Origin: Saprospiraceae bacterium
Lineage (GTDB): Bacteria > Bacteroidota > Bacteroidia > Chitinophagales > Saprospiraceae
Direction of reading: 5' to 3'
Assembly: GCA_029263015.1 (NCBI GenBank)
Contig: JAJCYI010000219.1
Coordinates: 1 to 64,000 of the forward strand
DNA: 64,000 nucleotides
Shown here piece by piece: positions 17,199 through 26,110 of this stretch (position 1 is its first letter; the number at the start of each line of letters is the position of its first letter). The notes under the pieces were generated by a model. The model was not told where the DNA came from. It was given only the letters and a program-made list of their open reading frames with translations, and searched no databases. The position numbers and the translations under genes are program-made.

Positions 17199-18203
17199 CT
17201 ATCTTATTTCACTACCATTCTCAGCCGAGCAGCCAATCACAAGCAACCGCACTTCCGTCCCCATAACTTCGCCATTATCATCAACCAATTCTTTGACTGA
17301 CAATTTTTGATTAACACCTGCTGTGCCGGATAATAACTGCAACCGTTTTTTTGTGATTTTCATGGCCATAGACTTATGATAGTGAATAGTTTTTTCTTTC
17401 AGCCTTTTAGACGTGTCGATCCCAATTCCGTTGTCTGTAATAGTAACGAGCAAGCAGTTGTTCTTTGGTTCTAAATTTACCGTTATATGGCCTTTTCTAC
17501 TTACGGGCCGTAAGCCATGCAGGATCGCATTTTCGATAAATGGCTGTATCAACATCGGAGGCAAGAAAACACAATTAGGTTCTAATGAAGCCTCCAATTT
17601 AAATTCATAATCAAATTTTCCGTTGAATCGTAATTTTTCCAGTTCAAGGTATTGGCTGAGCATTTCCAATTCTTGTTCCAATGTAATTTTAGGTACACTA
17701 GAATAGTGCAAGTTCAAACGAACGAGGCGGGAGAAAGTGGATAAGTATTGCACCGATGATATCTTATCGCCCCTCATAATAAAACTTTGGATAGAATTCA
17801 GGACATTGAATAAAAAGTGTGGGTTCATTTGCGAGCACAGCGCTGCTTGTTCCAGTTCCCTTATTTTATGTAAGGTTTGATAATCCATATCATGTCTCGA
17901 TTTTTTCTCCTTGTATGACACGAACAAAGCCAATAAAAACATGGCAAGACCTGATCCCAAAAACCAGGGTTTCCATACTTTTTGTTTGACCACCGACAGT
18001 GATTTTGTAAAAAATGAAAAGACTTTTTCGACAGGAAAGTAAAACCCAAATTGGGACACCCCAGCATGTTCCACTTCCTGAAAAGAAAGGGGAATTGGGT
18101 TTTCCAATTTTATTGAATTTGTCACCGGGTTAATGTCAACCACGGGGAAATACAACATCCAAAACCCCAGCCATATTAGTATGTAAGGGAGGACTCGTAA
18201 CAT
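17199..18203 (-). CDS. LytS/YehU-type sensor histidine kinase
   Basis: A 334-residue membrane sensor kinase of the His_kinase (LytS-like) family, which phosphorylate LytTR regulators. There is a membrane helix at each end of a short periplasmic loop (about 5-22 and 90-110). The H-box is QMNPHFLFNVLNSIQSFI, the N-box IENAILHGLRP, and the G-box DNGIGID. The sensor part is much shorter than the usual two-component hybrid or Y_Y_Y regions. ATG at 18203 is chosen; a longer frame to 18488 runs through a dispersed repeat and reads as low-complexity sequence. No response regulator gene adjoins it, so it is an orphan kinase. Confidence 0.87.
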   Translation of the reverse strand: MLRVLPYILIWLGFWMLYFPVVDINPVTNSIKLENPIPLSFQEVEHAGVSQFGFYFPVEKVFSFFTKSLSVVKQKVWKPWFLGSGLAMFLLALFVSYKEKKSRHDMDYQTLHKIRELEQAALCSQMNPHFLFNVLNSIQSFIMRGDKISSVQYLSTFSRLVRLNLHYSSVPKITLEQELEMLSQYLELEKLRFNGKFDYEFKLEASLEPNCVFLPPMLIQPFIENAILHGLRPVSRKGHITVNLEPKNNCLLVTITDNGIGIDTSKRLKEKTIHYHKSMAMKITKKRLQLLSGTAGVNQKLSVKELVDDNGEVMGTEVRLLVIGCSAENGSEIR

Positions 18204-18243
18204 AGGTTGGCTTTTTCGATGATAACAAAAATAATTCGGGAAC

Positions 18244-18347
18244 AGCAGGAGCAGCAGTGGCTGCCATTTGCTGCCACCACTACCACCAGCCCATTTGGAT
18301 TTCCAAGGAAAGGCTTTGGGTGTTTGAATCAGTCTTTTGTGGCTCCA
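18244..18347. repeat. Dispersed repeat upstream of the kinase (copy 1)
   Basis: About 104 bp containing CTGCCACCACTACCACCA and CCCATTTGGATTTCCAAGG. A clearly similar sequence in the same orientation is at 21494-21598. Each copy lies upstream of a minus-strand gene, 41 bases before the kinase here. The remainder of the 340-base gap (18348-18543) has no other recognised feature. Confidence 0.7.
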
Positions 18348-18543
18348 GCGCTTTGCCCCTTTTGGGTTATTCACTTTTTTCACCCAAAGCAATTGGGTCT
18401 GGATGTCTCCATTAAATCGTAAAACTGTTTCTTTACGGGCCCTCCCATTAAAAGATATGATCCAATGAGACGGCTCACACAAACGCAAGTGGGGCTAAAC
18501 GCCTCACTTGCCGTTTTATGCTTTGTTCTTCACTGCTATCTTT

Positions 18544-21273
18544 TTATTGACATCTACCTCCTTGATGAAGTTTTATATTCAATCCTAATGAGTTATTCAT
18601 ATTATAATCTACGAGAAAATCATTACCTTCTTTAGCATATATATTAGATTCAACCATGTTTTTTTTAATTCTCCTTCCAGGTATAGGACAGGATTGTTTC
18701 ACTTTTTTAGTATTTGTCTTCTCATATGGTTGAGTTGAATGTGGAGGGCTTTCAGAATTTTCACAATGGCAACAACCGTGGGAAAATAAGGAACCCCATG
18801 GATTACATGTGCCATCATTTGAATATATTAACCCAGAATTGGTAAATCCCAGTTTATCTGCCTTTGTTTTTTTATACCCTGGTAGATTTCTTCTTTTTTT
18901 CTTGAATACAACAACATTTTTTATTCTTTGCCATCCTAAAATCTTTGAAACAATAAATTTATGTTTTACTCTATATCCATTATCAGTATATTTTTCCGTA
19001 TCTCGATCACGTTTTCTACAGCATTCAACGCTAGTTAACTCAATTTTAAAAGGTATCTTACAACCACAACCGTCTTTATCTACTTCTAAATTTCCGGAAT
19101 AAATGCCAGGATCATCAAATTTGATCCAAGGATCTCTATGCCATTTTTTCAGAAATTTCTTTTTTGCATCACTAGGAAAGTCCCACACGTATTGACCAAA
19201 ATTTGGAAAATTAACGGCACCATCATGATCCAATTGAACCCAACCATCTGTGCAATATTTTATATCAATATTTGGTCGACAATCTTCTAATATTAAAGTG
19301 TATATATCCGAAGATGTGCAATGACTGCCATCAGCGGTTGTTGTGCTTAAATCAACAGTAACATTGTAGATTCCAGCGGAATTGTAATTATGTGTTGGGC
19401 TTCGTAAATTAGATGTGGAACCATCACCAAAATTCCATGAATAAGTTGTATTTGAACAAGCACCGATTAAGTCTACTTCAAATGTAACAGGAATATTGGT
19501 TGGATCATTAAAACAACCCCAATCTACATCAGATATTTCTATTGAGCAACTTGAGTTAGAAAGGATTTCAACTGGTTTTAAAGTTTCAACTTTACATCCC
19601 TCACTGTCAGTAATTTCAAGTTTAACATTATATACTCCTGCTTGCGCATGTAGAATATTAGGTGGATTTACACCAAAATATGGATTTTGAGCAGGAGATG
19701 GGGGGCTAGAGAGCAGAGTTGTTCCATTTAAATCATAAAAAGTCCACTTGTAACTTACAGCTCCCTCAGATTGATCTGAAAATGATACTTTCATTTCACA
19801 ATCAGCTTGTTTTGTATTAAAATCAGCATTTGGAATAGTAATCTCTAAATCTTCAATAGGATCTGCTGTAATAATTATATCCTCCCCATTACAGTTTATG
19901 ACAACCTCGATGTCATAGTTTCCTGTTTCGGTAAAAGTATAGTTCTTTAAATCTTCAATTTTTTTACTTTCTGAATTCAGTATACTTCCACCTTGACCAA
20001 AAATTCCTCTTTTTTTAATTATTTTCCAGTTAGCGAAACAATTACACGAATTTATACCAGGTATATTAGCTGCATCAATACCATCCACCATGATTTTGAA
20101 AGTGTAATCTTTTGCTCCTGGAATCGAAGCAGAACAATTATGGTTTACTTCTTTTATTTCGGCGAACGACGTCTCATCTAATGGACAATTATCATCTTGT
20201 ATTGAATATAGCGGAATAAATTCTGTCGTTACACCTATTTGATCACAAGGATCATCCCCTTTTTCGTTTCTAAATATATCATTACGATCTTTAAATGATT
20301 CTTCAGAATTAAGATCATAAATCCGAAATTTTTGAGGATTTGATTTTTCAAAATTGGCTAACTGTTCTACTGTTTTAATTCGAATCAAAGTTTTAATAAG
20401 AGCATCTGGATTATTAGACTCCTTTATTTCTATTAATGTATCAATATTATAGTATCTGTAGAACTTATCATGAATTTTAAACATTTTTTCATTCGTTATC
20501 ATTGCATTTAACTCATCATCAATGAATCCTTCATGATTTATTTCTTCTTCATTGTCTACTTTTTTTAATCGTTCATCATATTGATCGAATAAAGATTCAT
20601 ATCCTTCAAACATTTTTGAATACCCTCGTAAAAATGCTGACTCTGAAAGAGTATCAATACTTTTGTTATTTACTAACTCCCACTCATTTTCTGCCGTCAT
20701 TGAGCTCAAATAGTCATAAATCTTGATAAAAGCCTTTTTAGATCTGTATTTTAAAATTCCGTTTTCATTTTTAACGTTTTCTTTAATAAATTTTTCTATT
20801 TTAAAGAAGTCATAAGCTATAGGTAAAGGATAGACTTCTGGGTTGATTTTGCAGGGAGTATCAATTATAATTGTACATTCGACCTCTCCATTTTTATTTA
20901 TCCATTGTACTTCAACCTGCTGATTGCCAAAATAATTAGGGTTAACCCAGATTTGAAAATTACCATTTATTGGAACGCCAATCGGCACATAATTACTATT
21001 TACCGGCTTCCAAATAATCAGATTAGGATTAAAATTTTGATTAAAATTATTACTTACTGATGCTAAGAGGAATGTGGTATTGATAGGTTTAATCCTTATT
21101 TCTGTAAAATTACCACCAGCATTGTATAGAAATAGTTGATGGGAGCAAGAATTCTTGAGTATCTCTAATTTATCTTCTATTTCTTTTGGAATGCCTTTAA
21201 TAGAATTTGGACATCCAGTTAGAATGAAAAAGAAAAAGAATAAAAAAGAAAAGAATAAAAAATTGTTTTTCAT
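18544..21273 (-). CDS. PKD-domain surface lipoprotein
   Basis: A 909-residue probable lipoprotein: the signal peptide ends in ILTGC, giving a lipid-modified Cys21. The N-terminal 370 residues are of no family I know and are rich in Asn, Lys and Glu. From about 380 on there are three or four PKD-like immunoglobulin domains; clear examples read VSYKWTFYDLNG and NTTYSWNFGDGSTSN, the latter with the WNFGDG hallmark. The last ~150 residues are basic and Cys-rich (ECCRKRDRDTEKY, HGCCHCENSE). There is no T9SS tail. Codon content is AT-rich compared with neighbours such as the M28 gene. Role in adhesion is inferred from the domains. Confidence 0.75.
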   Translation of the reverse strand: MKNNFLFFSFLFFFFFILTGCPNSIKGIPKEIEDKLEILKNSCSHQLFLYNAGGNFTEIRIKPINTTFLLASVSNNFNQNFNPNLIIWKPVNSNYVPIGVPINGNFQIWVNPNYFGNQQVEVQWINKNGEVECTIIIDTPCKINPEVYPLPIAYDFFKIEKFIKENVKNENGILKYRSKKAFIKIYDYLSSMTAENEWELVNNKSIDTLSESAFLRGYSKMFEGYESLFDQYDERLKKVDNEEEINHEGFIDDELNAMITNEKMFKIHDKFYRYYNIDTLIEIKESNNPDALIKTLIRIKTVEQLANFEKSNPQKFRIYDLNSEESFKDRNDIFRNEKGDDPCDQIGVTTEFIPLYSIQDDNCPLDETSFAEIKEVNHNCSASIPGAKDYTFKIMVDGIDAANIPGINSCNCFANWKIIKKRGIFGQGGSILNSESKKIEDLKNYTFTETGNYDIEVVINCNGEDIIITADPIEDLEITIPNADFNTKQADCEMKVSFSDQSEGAVSYKWTFYDLNGTTLLSSPPSPAQNPYFGVNPPNILHAQAGVYNVKLEITDSEGCKVETLKPVEILSNSSCSIEISDVDWGCFNDPTNIPVTFEVDLIGACSNTTYSWNFGDGSTSNLRSPTHNYNSAGIYNVTVDLSTTTADGSHCTSSDIYTLILEDCRPNIDIKYCTDGWVQLDHDGAVNFPNFGQYVWDFPSDAKKKFLKKWHRDPWIKFDDPGIYSGNLEVDKDGCGCKIPFKIELTSVECCRKRDRDTEKYTDNGYRVKHKFIVSKILGWQRIKNVVVFKKKRRNLPGYKKTKADKLGFTNSGLIYSNDGTCNPWGSLFSHGCCHCENSESPPHSTQPYEKTNTKKVKQSCPIPGRRIKKNMVESNIYAKEGNDFLVDYNMNNSLGLNIKLHQGGRCQ

Positions 21274-21901
21274 GATGTTAGAGTTTTATGTTAGGAATAA
21301 TTAATAAGTGGTGCAGAACATCTGTATACAGATAACTATTCCGTATATTCCGCTATTTCGGTTTGCAAATTGCCGAATACAATATTTATAAATAAGAATC
21401 CATTCCCCCATTCCTAACATTTAATCTCAATTATGATAGAAATAGGTTATTATCGATTTTACAAAACTTAATGAGCCATTTTCAAGAAAGGGAAAGCAGG
21501 AGCAGCGATGGCCTCCTATAGCTGCCACCACTACCACCAAGCCCATTTGGATTTCCAAGGGAATAGCATTGGGTGCTTGAATCAGTTTTTTGTGGCTCAG
21601 CTGGTTAGCCTGGAGAATAAAAATGTTTCAACATTTGAAGATAAATGTTGGAGATCATCTTTCAGTGGCCCAAATCCTCTGGGGAAAAGACCATCCTTCT
21701 GATCCGTTTGGAATTTTCATTTGGTATCAATTTATTTGATGGTTCAAATTTCTTGAATAAATAATTCATAACAAAAGATAAATAGCATATTTTGTCAGCT
21801 TTGTTATATCATATAATATTATTATTAACTAATATTAATAATTGATTATCAAGGTTTTAAATCAATTATTAATATACATTTTGTCATTCCAAATTAACGT
21901 T
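21274..21901. other. Long AT-rich intergenic region between divergent genes
   Basis: Apart from the dispersed repeat at 21494-21598 this 628-base stretch is AT-rich and gene-free. The last 100 bases, up to the paralog gene, contain TATATCATATAATATTATTATTAAC, whose AT-rich nature resembles the region upstream of the second paralog (61120-61211). Confidence 0.5.
21494..21598. repeat. Dispersed repeat upstream of the PKD lipoprotein (copy 2)
   Basis: Same orientation and roughly 80 percent identical by eye to 18244-18347, sharing GCTGCCACCACTACCACCA, CCCATTTGGATTTCCAAGG and TTTTGTGGCTC. The two copies bracket the 909-residue lipoprotein gene, giving a ~3.2-kb segment between direct repeats. Confidence 0.7.
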
Positions 21902-23326
21902 TTGAAGTCCACAAAATTAACCGCAACCATACAAACCTTTTCCCAAGCGGAGTTCAATGAATGGAAAAAGTTCCTGTTGTCCCATTTTTTCAACACCGAT
22001 ACGAACCTGTTGAAAGGTTACGAGGTAATTGCCAAATACTTTCCGGCACTTGATTCACCAAAATTCACCAAAGAAAAAATCTACGCGAAAGTGTTCCCTG
22101 GCCTCCCATGGAACGACGCCAAATGGCGGAACCTATCTTCCAAACTGGTGAAAACGCTGGAAATGTACCTGAGCGTCAGCGAATTGAAAAGCAATCAGTT
22201 TGAACAAAAAAAGCTATTGGTCAAATCCCTCGGCAAACGGAATTTATATCCGATTTTTGAAAAAGAAATAAGGTCTTTAAATCAAGAGTTATCACAATCC
22301 ATTCCACAGGATTTGAGCACCTTATTGGATCAAGCATTGTTGAACCAGCTTTTATACGACCACCCATTGACCGATAAAGTAGGCAATTTTGAATTGCTGA
22401 ACACTTCGAAAAAACAAATGGAAGACTATTACTATTCCCAACAAATAAGATGGTCTTGCGAAAAACTCGTGCTCAATACCATGCGGAAAAGGGATGATGA
22501 AAACAAAGCCCCTGAAGCAACAGCAAAACTTCCAACCACCGAAAAACCACTTTCTCTTCAACTCTATCAGGCTATCAATAATTTTTTGGATAATGGGACA
22601 ATTGAAGACTACCTGAACTCCAAATTTTTCTTTTTGGAAAATATAGAAAACTTCACTTTAGCCGATCAAAAATTTGGATTGTTGCATTTGATTAATTTTG
22701 GCATCCGTCAAAATAACTTGGGGCACCACTCATATAGTGAGGACATTTTTGGGCTATATAAAAAAGGAATCGAACACCATCTTTTATTAAACCAAGGCCG
22801 CATGACGCAAACGACTTTCAACAATGTCGTTGCCAATGCTGCTGCGCTTGGCCATTTTGATTGGGCAAAAGATTTCATTGAAGGGTTTGAACGCTATTTA
22901 TCTCCCAATATCCGGGAAAATGCAAGGGTGATAGCTTTGGCCAATCTTTATTTCCAACAAAAGGATTTTTCAACAGTCATTGATTTACTCATTCATTTCA
23001 CTCCATCAAGTCTGACCAAATTATTGATCGCAAAAACATTGTTACTTAGGTCGTATTTTGAATTTTTCCTGAGCGACCACAGCTATTTTGAGCTGTTGTT
23101 AGCATACACTTTGTCTTTTGATAAATTGGTGAAACGGAAAAAAAGCATGCCCCAAAAAAGAATAACAGGATGCCTTAACCTTTCCGCTTCGATCAGGAAA
23201 ATGTCAAAAGTAATCATTGAAAAAAAATGGGACACTGAGATTAAAAACGCTTTTTTGGAAGAAGCCAAAAATCAGGACATGCTCATTGGAAAAAAATGGC
23301 TCGTTGAGAAAATAAAATCATTGTGA
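21902..23326 (+). CDS. Helical protein of unknown function, paralog of the 61212 gene
   Basis: A 474-residue protein (up to 494 if an earlier TTG at 21842 is used) with no recognised domain. It is clearly homologous to the 476-residue protein at 61212-62642 along its whole length: both open with a short block ending FNEWKKFL or FKRLKRAL, followed by YFPALDSPKFTKEKIYAKVF (YPDFDESKFQKEKLYKKLY in the other), then LGKRNLYP or YGKRNLYE, and end LIGKKWLVEKIKSL (IVLKTWLIEKSN). Predicted mainly alpha-helical, possibly TPR-like. No signal peptide. There is no ATG near the conserved start; TTG at 21902 best matches the paralog's start. Its convergent neighbour is a small secreted protein. Confidence 0.75.
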   Translation: MKSTKLTATIQTFSQAEFNEWKKFLLSHFFNTDTNLLKGYEVIAKYFPALDSPKFTKEKIYAKVFPGLPWNDAKWRNLSSKLVKTLEMYLSVSELKSNQFEQKKLLVKSLGKRNLYPIFEKEIRSLNQELSQSIPQDLSTLLDQALLNQLLYDHPLTDKVGNFELLNTSKKQMEDYYYSQQIRWSCEKLVLNTMRKRDDENKAPEATAKLPTTEKPLSLQLYQAINNFLDNGTIEDYLNSKFFFLENIENFTLADQKFGLLHLINFGIRQNNLGHHSYSEDIFGLYKKGIEHHLLLNQGRMTQTTFNNVVANAAALGHFDWAKDFIEGFERYLSPNIRENARVIALANLYFQQKDFSTVIDLLIHFTPSSLTKLLIAKTLLLRSYFEFFLSDHSYFELLLAYTLSFDKLVKRKKSMPQKRITGCLNLSASIRKMSKVIIEKKWDTEIKNAFLEEAKNQDMLIGKKWLVEKIKSL

Positions 23327-23349
23327 AGCAGGCACAAGACCTGCCTCAC
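23323..23349. terminator. Hairpin terminator at the end of the paralog gene
   Basis: GTGAAGCAGG, an 8-base loop and CCTGCCTCAC form a hairpin that overlaps the stop codon at 23324-23326, between two convergent genes. Confidence 0.5.
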
Positions 23350-23367
23350 AACATCTTGCCAAATATT

Positions 23368-23709
23368 TCAATTCCAAATATCGTCTTCAATTACTATGGT
23401 AGAGCTAACACTTCCACCACACACCGTCCTAAAATAGAATTCATAATCGCCATCCAGCAGTCCCGTGAAAGACGTGTTAGACGATGTGGCAGTACGGATG
23501 CTGCTCCTATAGTTATCGGCCAGGCGTACATACCATACCTCATATTCCACACAGCCCCCTGTGCAGTCGTCCCAATCATAAGAAATGGAGCCGCTCGCCT
23601 GGGAAGACACGCTTACATTGGCGGGGACATCGCAAGTCGTTTCACTTTCGTTCGCAAATACGAATACAAAAACGAGGGCAAGCAACATTGAAAAAATTAC
23701 TTTTTTCAT
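23368..23709 (-). CDS. Small secreted fibronectin-type-III-like protein
   Basis: A 113-residue protein: a signal peptide of about 22 residues (MKKVIFSMLLALVFVFVFA) followed by one beta-sandwich domain with CDVPANVSVSSQASGSISYD, a YEVWYV strand and GLLDGDYEFYFRTVCGG, the layout of a fibronectin type III module (VSWDxxxGxxxYxVxYR ... GLxPxTxYxFxVRxxC). The four Cys suggest disulfides. ATG at 23709 is used instead of one at 23760, which would add a non-hydrophobic leader. It has no sorting tail, so it is probably periplasmic or released. Confidence 0.75.
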   Translation of the reverse strand: MKKVIFSMLLALVFVFVFANESETTCDVPANVSVSSQASGSISYDWDDCTGGCVEYEVWYVRLADNYRSSIRTATSSNTSFTGLLDGDYEFYFRTVCGGSVSSTIVIEDDIWN

Positions 23710-24370
23710 AACATAAATAATTTGGGGCAAGCCTATGTCAAGGTCACATTCAATGCTCATTGAAGGTTTTTTGAGTAGAGGCAGCCAAGGTTAATAAGTA
23801 GATATAGTTCTGTACTTGCATACCTTGGACAAGGCAAAGGATTCCTTTTCCCGTACCCATTGCCAAGCTTCCAAAAAGGCATTGGTCGGCCAGGTACACG
23901 GCTGTACACAAGTTTTTAAAATTTAACTGATTTTGTGTAAAAACCCCGATGCTTGGAAGGCCAATCCACACCGCAACACCCCGGCAGGATGCCGAGATGG
24001 CAGCAATTATGGAAGTGGAAACAACAGGCTATTCGGGTTGGTCCTTTGTTACTTGCCGGATTTATTTATCCAGCAAGAATTTTGAGAACCGAATTGGTTT
24101 TGTATATTGGAGCAGATTTGGAATTTAATTGCAGGAGATGGGAAAAGGTAATAGGGAAGAAAGGATTTTTTTGAAATTAATTATTTTATCCTTTTCTACT
24201 GGATCATAAATTAGTTTCTGTGCAAATGCCAATTGCACATTTTTAGTGGCAGAAAATGAAACCAGAAGTTGTACTTCTGGATTTGGAGTAGCCGGAAGTA
24301 CAACTTCCGGTTACACACTTTCCGAATTCGAGATTTGATTTTATTATTATTTGAATAAACACTTTTACCA
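23710..24370. other. Gene-poor gap before the CHAT operon
   Basis: About 660 bases without a convincing gene. Two adjacent palindromes, CCAGAAGTTGTACTTCTGG (24262-24280) and CCGGAAGTACAACTTCCGG (24292-24310), lie 60 bases before the start at 24371 and share the core AAGT-ACTT; they may be a regulatory or repeat element. The stretch around 23860-23965 has short inverted GGCATTGGTCGGCC / GGCCAATCC sequences. Confidence 0.45.
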
Positions 24371-26101
24371 ATGAAAAACAATAAATGGCTTATTAATAAA
24401 GTATTCCTAAATAGGATATTTATTATCGTTTTTTCTTTATTATTTTCTACAAGTATTATTTCTCAAGAGATAACAATCACACCAATCGCATCATCACCTT
24501 GCGACCATGAGTTCAGCCTTTTAATCAATACATCCAATGCTCCTTTTTCTCCAAACATCTCTGAGATTAGTTATTTTTGGTATTTCGGGGACGGGACTTG
24601 GTCAATCGTAAACGATCAAATAACTAATCTTCCAATTGACACACACACCTATGCCTCCTCAGCTTTTAATCCAATATATGTCGAAGTGACCCTTCTTTCA
24701 GGCTCTGGAAACTACGATGACGACGATTTGCCAGACAGGTATTATTTCTCAGGTGACGGAAATAGAATTTTTTCCTCAGCATCAACCTATACCACATCGT
24801 CAACAGGGTGTCCAACTCCTTTTCCTATCATTTGGAACAAACCAGAACCAGAAGTTTCAATTATGACAAACAGGTCCTTGGTAAATGAAGATATAGTCAC
24901 ATATATAATAAAATATTGCAACCCTTGTGCAGAGTTGTTGGACGGCGACCTAACATTTACTTATGATCCATCACAATTGGAGAATGAAACTCATTTCGGG
25001 ACTTCTGCAATTGTTGAATCAATACCTGTTTCTCAACACGGAATAACCAATCAATCAGAACATACAGATACTTTAAATATTAGCAATCTACCACACAATG
25101 AATGTAAATATTTTTTAGTCCGCTTAAAAGTAAAGGATATTAATAGTGTTCAATCTGGTGACACCATTAAGGTTTCTGCAAAATTATCAAGCACTTCATG
25201 TTCGCCAAGCTTGGATTTGGATGCAGACCATGACCAGTTAGTTGTCGCTTCCCACGATCCAAACAGCATGTCCAGTAACCAAAACTTTTCTTGCGATGGC
25301 TCAAACCCCCAATTCACTTATGTCATAAAATTTCAGAATGATGGTCAAGCACCTGAGAATAAAATTACTGTGAGAAATTTCATTCCTGACTACTTCGATA
25401 AAAGCACCCTTCAAGTAACATATCCTAAAGATACGAATGGTGATCCTCCAATTACACATACGGATGCAGATACAGGTGAAAAATGTTGGAAATTAAACGG
25501 TGGTTACATCAAGAATGGTAAAATCAAAGGTACCGATCAACAGGGTTATCTAACCACCTTTTATGAAGAAGAAACAATAGATTATCTTATTTATACTATT
25601 TCCTTAAAAGACACAGCTTCTTTCAGAAATTGCGACGCTATATTAAACCAGGCAGAAATCATTTTTGACGACCAGCCTTCCATGTTTACTACTGTAGCCT
25701 CAACATATATTGGCTGTTATACTGATTCATTACAGTGCGACAGTTGTGGAACGACGAAAGAAGAATACATACATTTAGCTCCGACTCAAATATCGACTGG
25801 GTCTTCAACCACTCTTGATTTTGATGTAAACCTTCTTCCTGTTCCGGATAAAAACGAATATACTTACAAGTGGTATCCGTCTTATGGGTTGACCAATACC
25901 ACTAACGAAAGTACAAATGCTTCACCAATTAAAGGTATGCATTATTATTTAGTAGCTACAAATGGCTGCAGTAGGGTAATTTTTCATTTTCCAGTAGAAA
26001 TCACAAACCCTCCTGGCCCAATCGTTCCTCCCTGGGTGTTGGTTCTGACAGGTTTAATTATACTATTTATTGTCTGGAAATATATTATCAAAAAAAACTG
26101 A
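24371..26101 (+). CDS. Secreted adhesin-like protein with C-terminal membrane anchor
   Basis: A 576-residue protein, first gene of an operon with the CHAT protease 9 bases downstream. Signal peptide at about 10-32. A PKD-like first domain (SYFWYFGDGTWSIV) is followed by two DUF11-like repeats; the second opens with the Bacteroidota hallmark SHDPNSM and continues FTYVIKFQNDGQAP. An unusual feature is the end: instead of a T9SS sorting signal there is a single membrane helix (about 551-571, PPWVLVLTGLIILFIVW) followed by KYIIKKN, so the protein should stay in the inner membrane facing the periplasm. AT-rich codon use. The partner protease has the same kind of C-terminal helix. Confidence 0.8.
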   Translation: MKNNKWLINKVFLNRIFIIVFSLLFSTSIISQEITITPIASSPCDHEFSLLINTSNAPFSPNISEISYFWYFGDGTWSIVNDQITNLPIDTHTYASSAFNPIYVEVTLLSGSGNYDDDDLPDRYYFSGDGNRIFSSASTYTTSSTGCPTPFPIIWNKPEPEVSIMTNRSLVNEDIVTYIIKYCNPCAELLDGDLTFTYDPSQLENETHFGTSAIVESIPVSQHGITNQSEHTDTLNISNLPHNECKYFLVRLKVKDINSVQSGDTIKVSAKLSSTSCSPSLDLDADHDQLVVASHDPNSMSSNQNFSCDGSNPQFTYVIKFQNDGQAPENKITVRNFIPDYFDKSTLQVTYPKDTNGDPPITHTDADTGEKCWKLNGGYIKNGKIKGTDQQGYLTTFYEEETIDYLIYTISLKDTASFRNCDAILNQAEIIFDDQPSMFTTVASTYIGCYTDSLQCDSCGTTKEEYIHLAPTQISTGSSTTLDFDVNLLPVPDKNEYTYKWYPSYGLTNTTNESTNASPIKGMHYYLVATNGCSRVIFHFPVEITNPPGPIVPPWVLVLTGLIILFIVWKYIIKKN

Positions 26102-26110
26102 TTCTAAAAG

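Noticed and set aside
18204-18488. N-terminal extension of the histidine kinase by 95 residues.
   Set aside because: The extension is translated from a dispersed repeat and is low-complexity; ATG at 18203 begins a proper membrane helix.
23953-24174. 73-codon plus-strand frame before the CHAT operon.
   Set aside because: No signal, domain or promoter support; sequence looks non-coding.
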